Positions 26,920-40,600 of a DNA stretch of 64,000 nt are shown piece by piece (the stretch's first letter is position 1; every line of letters begins with the position of its first letter). Origin of the DNA: Colletes latitarsis. Taxonomy: Eukaryota; Arthropoda; Insecta; Hymenoptera; Colletidae. The stretch is taken from NCBI RefSeq assembly GCF_051014445.1, contig NW_027488367.1, positions 28,939,501-29,003,500 on the forward strand, read 5' to 3'. Position numbers and translations under genes: made by a program. The notes below the pieces were generated by a model. It made no database searches. It had not been told where the DNA came from and saw only the letters and a list, made by a program, of their open reading frames with translations.

Positions 26920-29900
26920 CGGAAACAGTGAATTAAACCCGTTTGCGATTATTATTTTAGAGGATAACGCCGGTAATGACTGGGTTAGGTCTGGGATTTT
27001 CCCACATCTGGCTCGTACTTTCGCGTTTCTCGCATTCTTGTTGGCCCGATCGTGGGATTTTTCTGGTTTGGATCACGTAGTAATGTGTTACCACACTGAA
27101 GCAGTCATTAAAAGCATGTTCCGATTCGTATTTTAGAGTATAACGCTGGTTATGTCAGGCATAGTTCTGGTATTTGCAATCATCTGGCTCATACTTTCGC
27201 ATTTTTCGCATACCTGTTGGCCAGATCCTGGGTTTCTTTCTAGTTTGAATACCGTAGTAATGTGGTTCCACACCGAAACAGTCAATTAAACCTGGTTGCG
27301 ATTAATATTTTAGAGGATAACGCTGGTTATGTCAGGCATAGTTCTGGTATTTGCCCTCATCTGGCTCGTACTTTCGTATTTTTCTCATACTTGTTGGCCA
27401 GATCCTGGCCTTTTTCTGGTTTGGATCACGTAGTAATGTGGTACCACACTGAAACAGTCATTAAACGCATGTTCCGATTCGTATTTTAGAGGATAACGCT
27501 GGTTATGTCAGGGTTAGTTGTGGTATTTGCAATCATCTGGCTCATACTTTCGCATTTTTCTCATACTTGTTGGTAAGATCCTGGCCTTTTTCTGGTTTGG
27601 ATCACGTAGTCATGCGGTACCACACCGAAACAGTCAATTAAACCTGGTTGCGATTAATATTTTAGAGGATAACGCCGGTTATGTCTCGGTTAGGTCTGGG
27701 ATTTGCCCTCATCTGGATCGTACCTTCGCATTTTTCGCATACTTGTTAGCCAGATCCTGGGCTTCTTCTTGTTTGGATCCCGTAGTAATGCGTTTCCACA
27801 CGGAAACAGTCAATTAAAGCCGGTTGCGATTACTATTTTAGAGGATAACGCCGGTTATGTCTGGGTTAGGTCTGGGATTTTCCCTCATCTGGCTCGTACT
27901 TTCGCGTTTCTCGCATTCTTGTTGGCCCGATCCTGGGATTTTTCTGGTTTGGATCACGTAGTAATGTGTTACCACACTGAAACAGTCATTGAAAGCATGT
28001 TCCGATTCGTATTTTAGAGGATGACGCTGGTTATGTCAGGCATATTTCTGGTATTTGCACTCATCTGGCTCGTACTTTCGCATTTTCCGCATTCTTGTTG
28101 GCCAGATCCTGCCCTTTCTCTGGTTTGGATCACGTAGTAATGCGGTACCACACCGAAACAGTCAATTAAACCTGGTTGCGATTAATATTTTAGAGGATAA
28201 CGCTGGTTATGTCTGGGTTAGTTCTGGTATTTGCAATCATCTGGTTCATACTTTCGCATTTTTCGCATACCTGTTGGCCAGATCCTGGGTTTTCTCTGGT
28301 TTGGATCCCGTAGTAATGTGGTTCCACAACGATACAGTCAACTAAACCTGGTTGAGATTAATATTTTAGCGGATAACGCCGGTTATGTCTGGGTTAGGCC
28401 TGGTATTTCCCCCATCTGCCTCATACCTTCGCATTTTTCGCATACTTGTTGGCCAGATCCTGGCCTCTTTCTGGTTTGGATCGTCGTAGCAATGCGGTAC
28501 CACACCGAAACAGTCAATTATACCTGGTTGCGATTAATATTTTAGGGGATAACGCCGGTTACGTCTCGGTTAGGTCTGGGATTTGCCCTCATCTGGCTCG
28601 TACTTTCGCATTTTTCGCATTCTTGTTGGCCAGATCCTGCCCTTTCTCTGGTTTGGATCACGTAGTAATGCGGTACCACACCGAAACAGTCAATTTAACC
28701 TGGTTGCGATTAATATTTTAGAGGATAACGCCGGTTATGTCTCGGTTAGGTCTGGGATTTGCCCTCATCTGGATCGTACTTTCGCATTTTTCGCATACTT
28801 GTTGGCCAGATCCTGGGCTTCTTCTGGTTTGGATCCCGTAGTAATGCGTTTCCACACGGAAACAGTCAATTTAAGCCGGTTGCCATTGTTATTTTAGAGG
28901 ATAACGCCGGTTATGTCAGGCATAGTTCTGGTATTTGCCCTCATCTGGCTCGTACTTTCGCATTTTTCGCATACCTGTTGGCCAGATCCTGGGTTTTCTC
29001 AGGTTTGGATCCCGTAGTAATGTGGTTCCACAACGAAACAGTCAATTAAACCTGGTTGAGATTAATATTTTAGCGGATAACGCCGGTTATGTCTGGGTTA
29101 GGTCTGGGATTTGCCCACATCTGGCTCGTACTTTCGCATTTTTCGCATTCTTGTTGGCCAGATCCTGGCCTCTTTCTGGTTTGGGTCACGTAGTAATGCG
29201 GTACCACATCGAAACAGTCAATTAAACCTGGTTGCGATTAATACTTTAGAGGATAACGCTGGTTATGTCTCGGTTAGGTCTGGGATTTGCCCCCATCTGG
29301 CTCGTACTTTCGCGTTTTTCGCATTCTTGTTGGCCAGATCCTGGGCTTTTTCTGATTTGGATCCCGTAGTAATGTGGTACCACACTGAAACAGTCAATTA
29401 AACCTGGTTGCGATTAATATTTTAGAGGATAACGCCGGTTATGTCTAGGTTAGGTCTGGTATTTGCCCTCATCTCGCTCGTACTTTCGCATCTTTCGCTT
29501 ACTTGTTGGCCTCATCCTAGCCTTTTTATGGTTTCGATCACGTAGTAATGCGGTACCACACCGAAACAGTCAATTAAACCTGTTTGCGATAAATATTTTA
29601 GTGGATAACGCCGGTTATGTCACGGTTAGGTCTAGGATTTGCACGTATCTGTCTCGTACTTTCGCACGTTTCGCATACTTGTTGGCCAGATCCTGGGCTT
29701 TTTCTGGTTTGGATCACGTAGTAATGTGGTACCACACTGAAACAGTCAATAGAAGCTGGTTCGGCTTAGTATTTTAGAGGATAACGCTGGTTATGCCTGG
29801 GTTAATTCTGGTATTTGCAATCATCTGGCTCATACTTTCGCGTTTTTCGCATACTTGTTGGCCAGATCCTGGGTTTTTTCTGGTTTGGATCCCGTAGTAA

Positions 29901-32900
29901 TGTGGTTCCACACCGAAACAGTCAATTACACCTGGTTGCGATTAATATTTTAGGGGATAACGCCGGTTACGTCTCGGTTAGGTCTGGGATTTTCCCTCAT
30001 CTGGCTCGTACTTTCTTATTTTGCGCATACTTGTTGGCCAGATCCAGGGCTATTTCTGGCTTGGACCACGTAGTAATGTGGAACTACACCGAAACAGTCA
30101 ATTAAACCCGGTTGCGATTAATATTTTAGAGTTTAACGCCGGTTACGTCTGTGTTAGGTCTGGTATTTGCCATCATCTGGCTCGTACTTTCGCATTTTTT
30201 GCATTCTTGTTGGCCCGATCCTGGGCTTTTTCTGGTTTGGATCACGTAGTACTGTGGTACCACACTGAAACAGTCATTGAAGGCATGTTCCGATTCGTAT
30301 TTTAGAGGATAACGCTGGTTATGTCTGGGTTAGTTCTGGTATTTGCAATCATCTGGCTCGTACTTTCTTATTTTGCGCATACTTGTTGGCCAGATCCAGG
30401 GCTATTTCTGGCTTGGACCACGTAGTAATGTGGAACTACACCGAAACAGTCAATTAAACCCGGTTGCGATTAATATTTTAGAGGATAACGCCGGTTACGT
30501 CTGTGTTAGGTCTGGTATTTGCCATCATCTGGCTCGTACTTTCGCATTTTTTGCATTCTTGTTGGCCCGATCCTGGGCTTTTTCTGGTTTGGATCACGTA
30601 GTACTGTGGTACCACACTGAAACAGTCATTGAAGGCATGTTCCGATTCGTATTTTAGAGGATAACGCCGATTATGTCAGGCATAGTTCTGGTATTTGCCC
30701 TCATCTGGCTCGTACTTTCGCATTTTTCGCATTCTTGTTGGCCAGATCCTGCCCTTTCTCTGGTTTGGATCACGTAGTAATGCGGTACCACACCGAAACA
30801 GTCAATTAAACCTCGTTGCGATTAATATTTTAGCGGATAACGCCGGTTACGTCTCGGTTAGGTCTGGGATTTTCCCTCATCTGGCTCGTACTTTCGCATT
30901 TTTTGCATTCTTGTTGGCCCGATCCTGGGCTTTTTCTGGTTTGGATCACGTAGTACTGTGGTACCACACTGAATCAGTCATTGAAGGCATGTTCCGATTC
31001 GTATTTTAGAGGATAACGCTGGTTATGTCAGGGTTAGTTGTGGTATTTGCAATCATCTGGCTCATACTTTCGCATTTTTCTCATACTTGTTGTCCAGATC
31101 CTGGCCTTTTTCTGGTTTGGATCACGTAGTAAAGCAGTACCACACCGAAACAGTCAATTAAACCTGGTTGCGATTAATATTTTAGAGGATAACGCCGGTT
31201 ATGTCTCGGTTTGGTCTGGGATTTGCCCTCATCTGGCTCGTACTTTCGCATTTTGCGCATACTTGTTGGCCAGATCCAGGGCTATTTCTGGCTTGGACCA
31301 CGTAGTAATGTGGTACTACACCGAAACAGTCAATTAAACCTGGATGCGATTAATATTTTAGAGGATAACGCTGGTTATGTCTGGGTTAGTTCTGGTATTT
31401 GCAATCATCTGGTTCATACTTTCGCATTTTTCGCATACCTGTTGGCCAGATCCTGGCCTTTTTCTGGTTTGGATCACGTAGTAATGCGGTACCACACCGA
31501 AACAGTCAATTAAACCTGGTTGCGATTAATATTTTAGAGGATAACGCCGGTTATGTCTCGGTTAGGTCTGGGATTTGCCCTCATCTGGCTCGTACTTTCG
31601 CGTTTCTCGCATTCTTGTTGGCCCGATCCTGGGATTTTTCTGGTTTGGATCACGTAGTAATGTGTTACCACACTGAAACAGTCATTAAAAGCATGTTCCG
31701 ATTCGTATTTTAGAGGATAACGCTGGTTATGTCAGGCATAGTTCTGGCATTTGCAATCATCTGGCACATACTATCGCATTTTTCTCATTCTTGTTGGCCA
31801 GATCCTGGCCTTTTTCTGGTTTGGATCACGTAGTAATGTGTTACCACACTGAAACAGTCATTAAAAGCATGTTCCGATTCGTATTTTAGAGGATAACGCT
31901 GGTTATGTCAGGCATAGTTCTGGTATTTGCAATCATCTGGCTCATACTTTCGCATTTTTCTCATTCTTGTTGGCAAGATCCTGGCCTTTCTCTGGTTTGG
32001 ATCACGTAGTAATGCGGTACCACACCGAAACAGTCAATTAAACCTGGTTGCGATTAATATTTTAGGGGACACCGCCGGTTATGTCTGGGTTAGGTCTGGT
32101 ATTTGCCCTCATCTGGCTCGTACTTTCGCATTTTTCGCATTATTGTTGGCCAGATCCTGGCCTTTTTCTGGTTTGGATCACGTAGTAATGTGGTACCACT
32201 CTGAAACAGTCATTAAACGCATGTTCCGATTCGTATTTTAGAGGATAACGCTGGTTATGTCAGGGTTAGTTGTGGTATTTGCAATCATCTGGCTCTTACT
32301 TTCGCATTTTTCTCATACCTGTTGGCAAGATCCTGGCCTTTTTCCGGTTTGGATCACGTAGTAATGCGGTACCACACCGAAACAGTCAATTAAACCTGGT
32401 TGCGATTAATGTTTTAGAGGACAACGCCGGTTATGTCTCGGTTAGGTCTGGGATTTGCCCTCATCTGGATCGTACTTTCGCATTTTTCGCATACTTGTTG
32501 GCCAGATCCTGGGCTTCTTCTGGTTTGGATCCCGTAGTAATGCGTTTCCACACGGAAACAGTCAATTAGAGCCGGTTGCGATTATTATTTTAGAGGATAA
32601 CGCCGGTTATGTCAGGCATAGTTCTGGAATTTGCCCTCATCTGGCTCGTACTTTCGCATTTTTCGCATTCATGTTGGCCAGATCCTGCCCTTTCTCTGGT
32701 TTGGATCACGTAGTAATGCGGTACAACACCGAAACAGTCAATTAAACCTGGTTGCGATTAATATTTTAGAGGATAACGCTGGTTATGTCTGGGTTAGTTC
32801 TGGTATTTGCAATCATCTGGTTCATACTTTCGCATTTTTCGCATACGTGTTGGCCAGATCCTGGGTTTCTTTCTGGTTTGGATACCGTAGTAATGTGGTT

Positions 32901-33719
32901 CCACACCGAAACAGTCAATTAAACCTGGTTGCGGTTAATATTTTAGAGGATAACGTCGGTTTTGTCTGGGTTAGGTCTGGTATTTGCCCTCATCTGGCTC
33001 GAACTTTCGCATTTTTTGCATTCTTGTTGGCCCGATCCTGGGCTTTTTCTGGTTTGGATCACGTAGTACTGTGGTACCACACTGAAACAGTCATTGAAGG
33101 CATGTTCCGATTCGTATTTTAGAGGATAACGCCGATTATGTCAGGCATAGTTCTGGTATTTGCCCTCATCTGGCTCGTACTTTCGCATTTTTCGCATTCT
33201 TGTTGGCCAGATCCTGCCCTTTCTCTGGTTTGGATCACGTAGTAATGCGGTACCACACCGAAACAGTCAATTAAACCTCGTTGCGATTAATATTTTAGCG
33301 GATAACGCCGGTTACGTCTCGGTTAGGTCTGGGATTTTCCCTCATCTGGCTCGTACTTTCGCATTTTTTGCATTCTTGTTGGCCCGATCCTGGGCTTTTT
33401 CTGGTTTGGATCACGTAGTACTGTGGTACCACACTGAATCAGTCATTGAAGGCATGTTCCGATTCGTATTTTAGAGGATAACGCTGGTTATGTCAGGGTT
33501 AGTTGTGGTATTTGCAATCATCTGGCTCATACTTTCGCATTTTTCTCATACTTGTTGTCCAGATCCTGGCCTTTTTCTGGTTTGGATCACGTAGTAAAGC
33601 AGTACCACACCGAAACAGTCAATTAAACCTGGTTGCGATTAATATTTTAGAGGATAACGCCGGTTATGTCTCTGTTAGGTCTGGGATTTGCCCTCATCTG
33701 GATCGTACTTTCGCATTTT

Positions 33720-36700
33720 TCGCATACCTGTTGGCCAGATCCTGGGCTTCTTCTGGTTTGGATCCCGTAGTAATGCGTTTCCACACGGAAACAGTCAATT
33801 AAACCCGTTTGCGATTATTATTTTAGAGGATAACGGCGGTAATGACTGGGTTAGGTCTGGGATTTTCCCACATCTGGCTCGTACTTTCGCGTTTCTCGCA
33901 TTCTTGTTGGCCCGATCCTGGGATTTTTCTGGTTTGGATCACGTAGTAATCTGTTACCACACTGAAGCAGTCATTAAAAGCATGTTCCGATTCGTATTTT
34001 AGAGGATAACGCTGGTTATGTCAGGCATAGTTCTGGCATTTGCAATCATCTGGCACATACTATCGCATTTTTCTCATTCTTGTTGGCCAGATCCTGGCCT
34101 TTTTCTGGTTTGGATCACGTAGTAATGTGTTACCACACTGAAACAGTCATTAAAAGCATGTTCCGATTCGTATTTTAGAGGATAACGCTGGTTATGTCAG
34201 GCATAGTTCTGGTATTTGCAATCATCTGGCACATGCTTTCGCATTTTTCTCATACTTGTTGGCCAGATCCTGGGCTTCTTCTGGTTTGTATCCCGTAGTA
34301 ATGCGTTTCCACACGGAAACAGTCAATTAAACCCGGTTGCGATTATTATTTTAGAGGATAACGCCGGTTACATCTGTGTTAGTTCTGGTATTAGCAATCA
34401 TCTGGTTCATACTTTCGCATTTTTCGCATACCTGTTGGCCAGATCCTGGGTTTCTTTCTGGTTTGGATCACGTAGTAATGCGCTACCACACCGAAACAGT
34501 CAATTAAACCTGGTTGCGATTAATATTTTAGAGCATAACGCCGGTTATGTCTCGGTTTGGTCTGGTATTTGCCCTCATCTGGCTCGTACTTTCGCATTTT
34601 TCGCATACTTGTTAGGCAGATCCTGGCCTCTTTCTGGTTTGGATCATCGTAGCAATGCGGTACCACACCGAAACAGTCAATTATACCTGGTTGCGATTAA
34701 TATTTTAGCGGATAACGCCGGTTACGTCTCGGTTAGGTCTGGGATTTTCCCCCGTCTGGCTCGTACTTTCGCATTTTTTGCGTTCTTGCTGGCCCGATCC
34801 TGGGCTTTTTCTGGTTTGGATCACGTAGTAATGTGGTACCACACTGAAACAGTCATTGAAGGCATGTTCCGATTCGTATTTTAGAGGATAACGCTGGTTA
34901 TGTCAGGGTTAGTTGTGGTATTTGCAATCATCTGGCTCATACTTTCGCATATTTCTCATACTTGTTGGTAAGATCCTGGCCTTTTTCTGGTTTGGATCAC
35001 GTAGTAATGCGGTACCACACGGAAACAGTCAATTAAACCCGGTTGCGATTATTATTTTAGAGGATAACGCCGGTTACATCTGTGTTAGTTCTGGTATTAG
35101 CAATCATCTGGTTCATACTTTCGCATTTTTCGCATACCTGTTGGCCAGATCCTGGGTTTCTTTCTGGTTTGGATCACGTAGTAATGCGCTACCACACCGA
35201 AACAGTCAATTAAACCTGGTTGCGATTAATATTTTAGAGGATAACGCCGGTTATGTCTGGGTTAGGTCTGGGATTTGCCCTCATCTGGATCGTACCTTCG
35301 CATTCATCTCATACTTGTTGGCCAGATCCTGGCCTTTTTCTGGTTTGGATCACGTAGTAATGCGGTACCACACCGAAACAGTCAATTAAACCTGGTTGCT
35401 ATTAATATTTTAGAGGATAACGCTGGTTATGTCTGGGTTAGTTCTGGTATTTGCAATCATCTGGTTCATACTTTCGCATTTTTCTCATTCTTGTTGGCAA
35501 GATCCTGGCCTTTCTCTGGTTTGGATTACGTAGTAATGCGGTACCACACGGAAACAGTCAATTAAACCTGGTTGCGATTAATATTTTAGGGGATAATGCC
35601 GGTTATGTCTGGGTTAGGTCTGGTATTTGCCCTCATCTGGCTCGTACTTTCGCATTCATCTCATACTTGTTGGCCAGATCCTGGCCTTTTTCTGGTTTGG
35701 ATCACGTAGTAATGCGGTACTACACCGAAACAGTCAATTAAACCTGGTTGCGATTAATATTTTAGAGGATAACGCTGGTTATGTCTGGGTTAGTTCTGGT
35801 ATTTGCCCTCATCTGGCTCGTACTTTCGCGTTTTGCGCATACTCGTTGGCCAGATCCAGGGCTATTTCTGGCTTGGATCACGTAGTAATGTGGTACTACA
35901 CCGAAACAGTCAATTAAACCCGGTTGCGATTAATATTTTAGAGGATAACGCCGGTTACGTCTGTGTTAGGTCTGGTATTTGCCATCATCTGGCTCGTACT
36001 TTCGCATTTTTCGCATACTTGTTGGCCAGATCCTGGCCTCTTTCTGGATTGGATCATCGTAGCAATGCGGTACCACACCGAAACAGTCAATTATACCTGG
36101 TTGCGATTAATATTTTAGGGGATAACGCCGGTTACGTCTCGGTTAGGTCTGGGATTTTCCCTCATCTGGCTCGTACTTTCGCATTTTTTGCATTCTTGTT
36201 GGCCCGATCCTGGCCTTTTTCTGGTTTGGATCACGTAGTAATGTGGTACCACACTGAAACAGTCATTAAAAGCATGTCCCGATGCGTAATTTAGAGGATA
36301 ACGCTGTTTATGCCAGGGTTAGTTCTGGTATTTGCAATCATCTGGCCCATACTTTCGCATTTTTCTCATACTTGTTGGCAAGATCCTGGCCTTTTTCTGG
36401 TTTGGATCACGTAGTGATGCGGTACCACACCGAAACAGTCAATTAAACCTGGTTGCGATTAATATTTTAGGGGATAACGCCGGTTACCTCTCGGGTAGGT
36501 CTGGGATTTTTCCTCATCTGGCTCGTGCTTTCGCAATTTTCGCAATCTTGTTGGCCAGATCCTGGCCTTTTTCTGGTTTGGATCACGTAGTATTGTGGTA
36601 CCACACTGAAGCAGTCATTAAAAGCATGTTCCGATTCGTATTTTAGAGGATAACGCTGGTTATGTCAGGGCTAGTTGTGGTATTTGCAATCATCTGGCTC

Positions 36701-36720
36701 ATACTTTCGCATTTTTCTCG
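33720..36720 (+). repeat. Family B higher-order repeat, copy left of the retrotransposon
   Basis: This block matches 46,061 onward at offset 12,341 bp. After about 35,000 the offset becomes 12,164, because this copy has one extra monomer there. A second extra monomer near 36,724-36,900 brings the offset to 11,988 at the insertion point. The 34,216-34,884 part is translated identically to 46,557-47,225 and 51,136-51,804, which indicates very recent common origin. Confidence 0.8.
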
Positions 36721-37043
36721 TAGTTGTTGGCCAGATCCTGCGCTTCTTCTGGTTTGGATCACGTAGTAATGTGGTACCACACTGAAACAGTCATTAAAAG
36801 CATGTCCCGATGCGTAATTTGGAGGATAACGCTGGTTATGTCTGGCATAGTTCTGGCATTTGCAATCATCTGGCACATACTATCGCATTTTTCTCATTCT
36901 TGTTGGCCAGATCCTGGCCTTTTTCTGGTTTGGATCACGTAGTAATGTGTTACCACACTGAAACAGTCATTAAAAGCATGTTCCGATTCGTATTTTAGAG
37001 GATAACGCTGGTTATGTCAGGCATAGTTCTGGTATTTGCAATC

Positions 37044-37053
37044 ATCTGGCACA

Positions 37054-37059
<6 letters not shown>
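37044..37059 (+). repeat. Target-site duplication, 3'-end side of the retrotransposon
   Basis: ATCTGGCACATAC (37,044-37,056) followed by T residues that merge with the poly(A) tail. The same word, with TTT, recurs at 43,043-43,058 on the other side of the element. The last three T are shared between target and tail, so the duplication is 13 to 16 bp. It lies in satellite B in the expected register (tttgcaatc before it, cgcatttttctc after it on the far side). Confidence 0.92.

Positions 37060-37084
<25 letters not shown>
37057..37084 (-). other. Poly(A) tail of the retrotransposon (28 T on + strand)
   Basis: An uninterrupted run of 28 T immediately follows ATCTGGCACATAC. In the element's sense this is a 3' poly(A) tail. 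The first three T match the TTT of the unoccupied target (ACATACTTTCGC). This fits target-primed reverse transcription in which TTT at a + strand nick paired with the RNA tail. No AATAAA is visible just upstream in the element's sense (…GATTTTCCCCACGAC then A). Confidence 0.92.
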
Positions 37085-37600
37085 GTCGTGGGGAAAATCT
37101 TCGAAAGACTCCCTCCCACCTCCTTGGGGAGAGGTGGGAGGGGTGTGTGGGCTTCCCCGCGCCTGTACAACGACAGGCGCGGGACCTACCCACTAAAAAC
37201 CCCACGGTGACCCTTCGGCACGCTTTGGGAGGATACCGGGAATCGCTCGAAGCATTCTTCCGGTATCCTCCCCGTGCCCGCGCTTTCGCGCCCATCCCCC
37301 GGGGGGACAATCGGTCCCCCCAGTAGACACACTGCCTCATAGCGGCGGGACGGGGCCACTCCATCCCGCCGCTATCCGTCCCGGGGCCGCGTTTAGTGGC
37401 GGCTGCGAGCCCCAACTCGCAACCGCCCGCGACCCCGTTTCCACCCCTCGGCGGCCGGGCGTTCATGGCCGCACCAGACCGCCGAGGGTGCCTCCCCTTG
37501 CGTCGGACCGGTAGGGGGAGGCACTCCTACCCCCAACCGGTCCGACCCGGCGCCGCCTGGCGGGAGGAGGGTCCCCTCAGGACCCCCCTCCCAGCCTAGG
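37085..37600 (-). other. Retrotransposon 3' UTR, a series of stem-loops
   Basis: This is about 516 nt between the ORF2 stop and the poly(A). I find nine strong inverted repeats in a row. Arms on + coordinates are: 37111-37122/37131-37142 (12 bp, perfect); 37156-37166/37173-37183 (11, perfect); 37227-37239/37260-37272 (13, perfect); 37301-37308/37314-37321 (8, perfect); 37339-37353/37361-37375 (15, one mismatch); 37399-37409/37416-37426 (11, one mismatch); 37445-37454/37479-37488 (10); 37502-37512/37536-37546 (11); 37562-37574/37580-37592 (13, one mismatch). Two of the mismatches become G-U pairs in the sense RNA. Non-LTR reverse transcriptases of this group can recognise structured 3' UTR RNA, so a recognition role is plausible but inferred. 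Confidence 0.8.
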
Positions 37601-40600
37601 TCATCCGCCACGCCGAGGCGGCCGACCGCGACGCCTCGCGACCGGGCGACGACCTCGGGCCACCGCACGAGCGCGAGCTTCAGCGCGCCGCTGAAGTTCG
37701 CGCTCCCTCCCCGCGGCCTCCTTCTGCAACATTACGTTCTCGCAGAAGGAGGCCACGGCCCTCCACTTCTCCTCGCTGCCGAGCATGGCGCGCACCACGC
37801 CCGGCAGCGAGACATCCCGCCCGACGACGCCGACCAGGACACGGCGCTCCCCCTCCCACGCGGGGCATACCTCCAGGGTATGATCCGCCGTGTCCTGCTC
37901 AGCGTCGCAGTGGCAGCAACGCGCCGTCGGCTCCTTCCCTATCCGGCACAGGTATCTTCCGAAGCTGCCATGCCCGGAAAATACCTGTGCCAGCCGGTAG
38001 GTGAGGCTGCCATGGCCTCTGTCCAGCCACTCCTTCAGGAGTGGCCGAACAGCCCCGACAGTCCGGTGCCCCGCGGTTGGCAGAGCCAGCCGCTCCTGCC
38101 ACGCGAGCAACACAGACTGCCGGGCCTGGCGCTTCAAATCGCCCCAAGCAGGTTCCTGCCCGCCCGGGACCGCCCCCACCCCCGCGCGACGGTCGACGCG
38201 GTGCCGGTACATCACCGCGTGCGACCGCGCGAGCAGGTCCATGGGCGGCATCCCCGCTAGAACCGTCGCCGCCTCATGTGACATGGTCCGATACCCGCGG
38301 ACGACCCTGAGCGCCATGCGCCTCTGCACCCGACGCAGCATAGTCATGCTGCGCCGGGAGGCAGCCAGGTCGTCGGCCCAGACGGGGGCCCCGTATAGGG
38401 CCACCGACTGGACCATTGCCACATAGAGGCGACGAACTCGGCCCGCCGGGCCCCCCAGGTTGGGCAGGATCCGGCCCAGAGCCGCAACCATCCTTTCCAA
38501 CCGGGGGACCAGGCAGCGGAAATGCTTCTCGAAACGCCAGTGGCTATCGAGGATCAGCCCCAGATACCTGATCTGGGGCTTCACCTCGATGTCAGCCCCA
38601 CCCACCCGAATCAGAGGGGGTGGCGGATCCTGCCGAGGTGAATGAAACGCAATCACCTCGGTCTTATGGACCGCCACCGTCATCCCCATCCCCCTGATCC
38701 GGTCGACGACGCGTTGCGACCCCTCCTCCGCGCGACGCATGGCCCTCCCCCAGTGCGCCCCGACGGCCAGCACCAGTGTGTCATCCGCATAACACACCGT
38801 GCTGACGCCGTCGGGGAGGCCGGCCCGCAACACCGAGTCGTACGCGATGTTCCACAGGAGTGGCCCGAGGACCGACCCCTGCGGAACACCGCAGTACACC
38901 TCCCTCCGCATATCACCATCCCGGCCCGGATACTCGATCCACCTGCCGCGGAGATAATCCCCGACGACCGCCCTGAGACAAGGGGGGACTCGATGATATT
39001 CGAGCCCCCTCCTTATCTCTTCCCAGGGGAGGGTGTTAAAGGCATTGGCAATATCCAAGGATACTGCCAATGCCACCCCTCCCCGGGAGACGGCCGCCTC
39101 CGAGAGGGCCCTCACACGACCTATCGCGTCGATAGTCGATCGGCCCCCCCGGAAACCGAACTGGCAGTCGGCCAGACCGGGATCACCCCGCGACAGGTGC
39201 TCGACGAGGCGGGCAGCAATCACACGCTCGAAGAGCTTGCCCACCTCGTCGAGGAGACAAATGGGCCGGTATGCGGAGGGAGACTCCGCGGGCCGACCCT
39301 CCTTCCGGAGGAGGACCATCCTCGCCACCTTCCAACTGGGGGGGAATCGCCCGTCCCTCAGGCAGCGGTCGAACAACCGCCTGAGGTCGGCCCCAAGGAC
39401 GCCCTGGGTCAAGACCCAAACCCGGCCGGGCACACCATCCGGACCCGGGGCCGTGTTACGAACCCCGAGCCGTCTGATGGCCGCTGCCAGCTCCTCCTGC
39501 GTGACCCCCAGCTCGGCCGTCCACTCCACTGGGACAGCCGCCGCCGCCGGAGGACGCGGTCCCCTCTCCCCAATTGGGAAGAGTGTATTGACCACGTCCT
39601 CCAGCAGCCGGGGGTCAAGACCCTCGGTGACGGGGGGCGCCCACGGGCGGAGCTTATTCAGCACCACCTTATATGGGCGCCCCCATGGATCGTCATCAAG
39701 GGTCTGGAGGAGCTCCTTCCATGCCTGGGTCTTGGCCCGTTTGATGGCGACCTGCAGAGCAACCCGCGCCACGCGGTATGCTCCATACAGGTCATCAGCT
39801 GCCCTCGCTCGCGCCACGCCGTCGCCTGTACGTTGACGACGGCGCGCGCGGGTGTACTGGCGTCGGGCGCGGACAGTCGCGACTCGCAACTCCGCGATCG
39901 CGTCCGACCACCAGTACACCGCCCGGCGAGGAGAAGCCCGCCCGACCCGAGGCATCGCCGCGTCGCAAATACCCGCGACCAATGCTCCGAGCCGGGCGAC
40001 CTCCTCCTCTATGCTCGGCAACTCGGCCGCCCCCTGCGGCCAAGTTGCAGCGAGGGCCGCTGCCATCAGGGCGTCCTTGTCCAGGCGCCGAAGCGCCCAG
40101 CAGCGTGGTGGGGTGCCACGCAGGCGGCCGTGTCGGGATGCACTCGCGGCGGCAGAGACCTCCATCCGGATGTACCGGTGATCGGAGAGTGTCTCTGCCC
40201 CCGCGACCACGTGCCAACCCGACACCATGCGCACGGCGTTGGGGGTCGCGAATCCAACATCCACGATGGACCCCCCATATCGCCGCACGCATGTGTGCTC
40301 CGACCCCCGGTTCAATACCCGGAGGTCGAGCCCCGCCGCCCAATCGCCCAGGATCCCGCCGCGAACGGAGGTCCTGGGGGATCCCCAAGCCACCGACTTG
40401 GCATTAAAATCCCCCAGGACCAGCACCGGCCGGGCCGCGCAGCGCTGCACGCATGCCGCGACCTCGGCCAAGTACAGCTCGAACGCAGCGTGACCGCTAC
40501 GGGGCGAAATGTAGCACCCCACCACAGCGACTCCCCCCCAGTCCACGGCGACGAATCCCCGACCGCGCTCCAACAAGGAGAACGGTGGGGACCCGTCGCC

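Larger units (their letters stand above)
21920..37056 (+). repeat. Satellite array, family B, left arm (about 86 monomers)
   Basis: This is the same 176-bp unit plan as family A but a distinct sequence family. Typical pieces are cttgttggccagatcctgg, gtagtaatgcggtaccac, ttgcgattaatattttag, ataacgccggttatgtctcg and ctcatctggctcgtac. A second type has cagtcattaaaagcatgttc, gattcgtattttag and atttgcaatcatctgg; between about 24,185 and 26,400 related variants alternate at 352-bp spacing. Because 176 is not a multiple of 3 and family B is poor in stops, overlapping 96-222 aa frames appear all along it. They recur once per one or two monomers, have no independent support, and are not called as genes. 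The arm ends at the retrotransposon insertion. Confidence 0.95.

Noticed and set aside
34216..34884. 222-aa open frame in family B, repeated identically at 46,557 and 51,136 and nearly so at 57,830; many 96-163 aa frames like it
   Set aside because: The frames repeat with the satellite, shift frame from monomer to monomer because 176 is not divisible by 3, and start and stop wherever a variant makes a codon. Identity between copies reflects block duplication, not selection on protein.
37057..37084. The T run as a sequencing artefact or microsatellite
   Set aside because: It sits exactly at the 3' end of a complete non-LTR element and against a target-site duplication, so it is the poly(A) tail.
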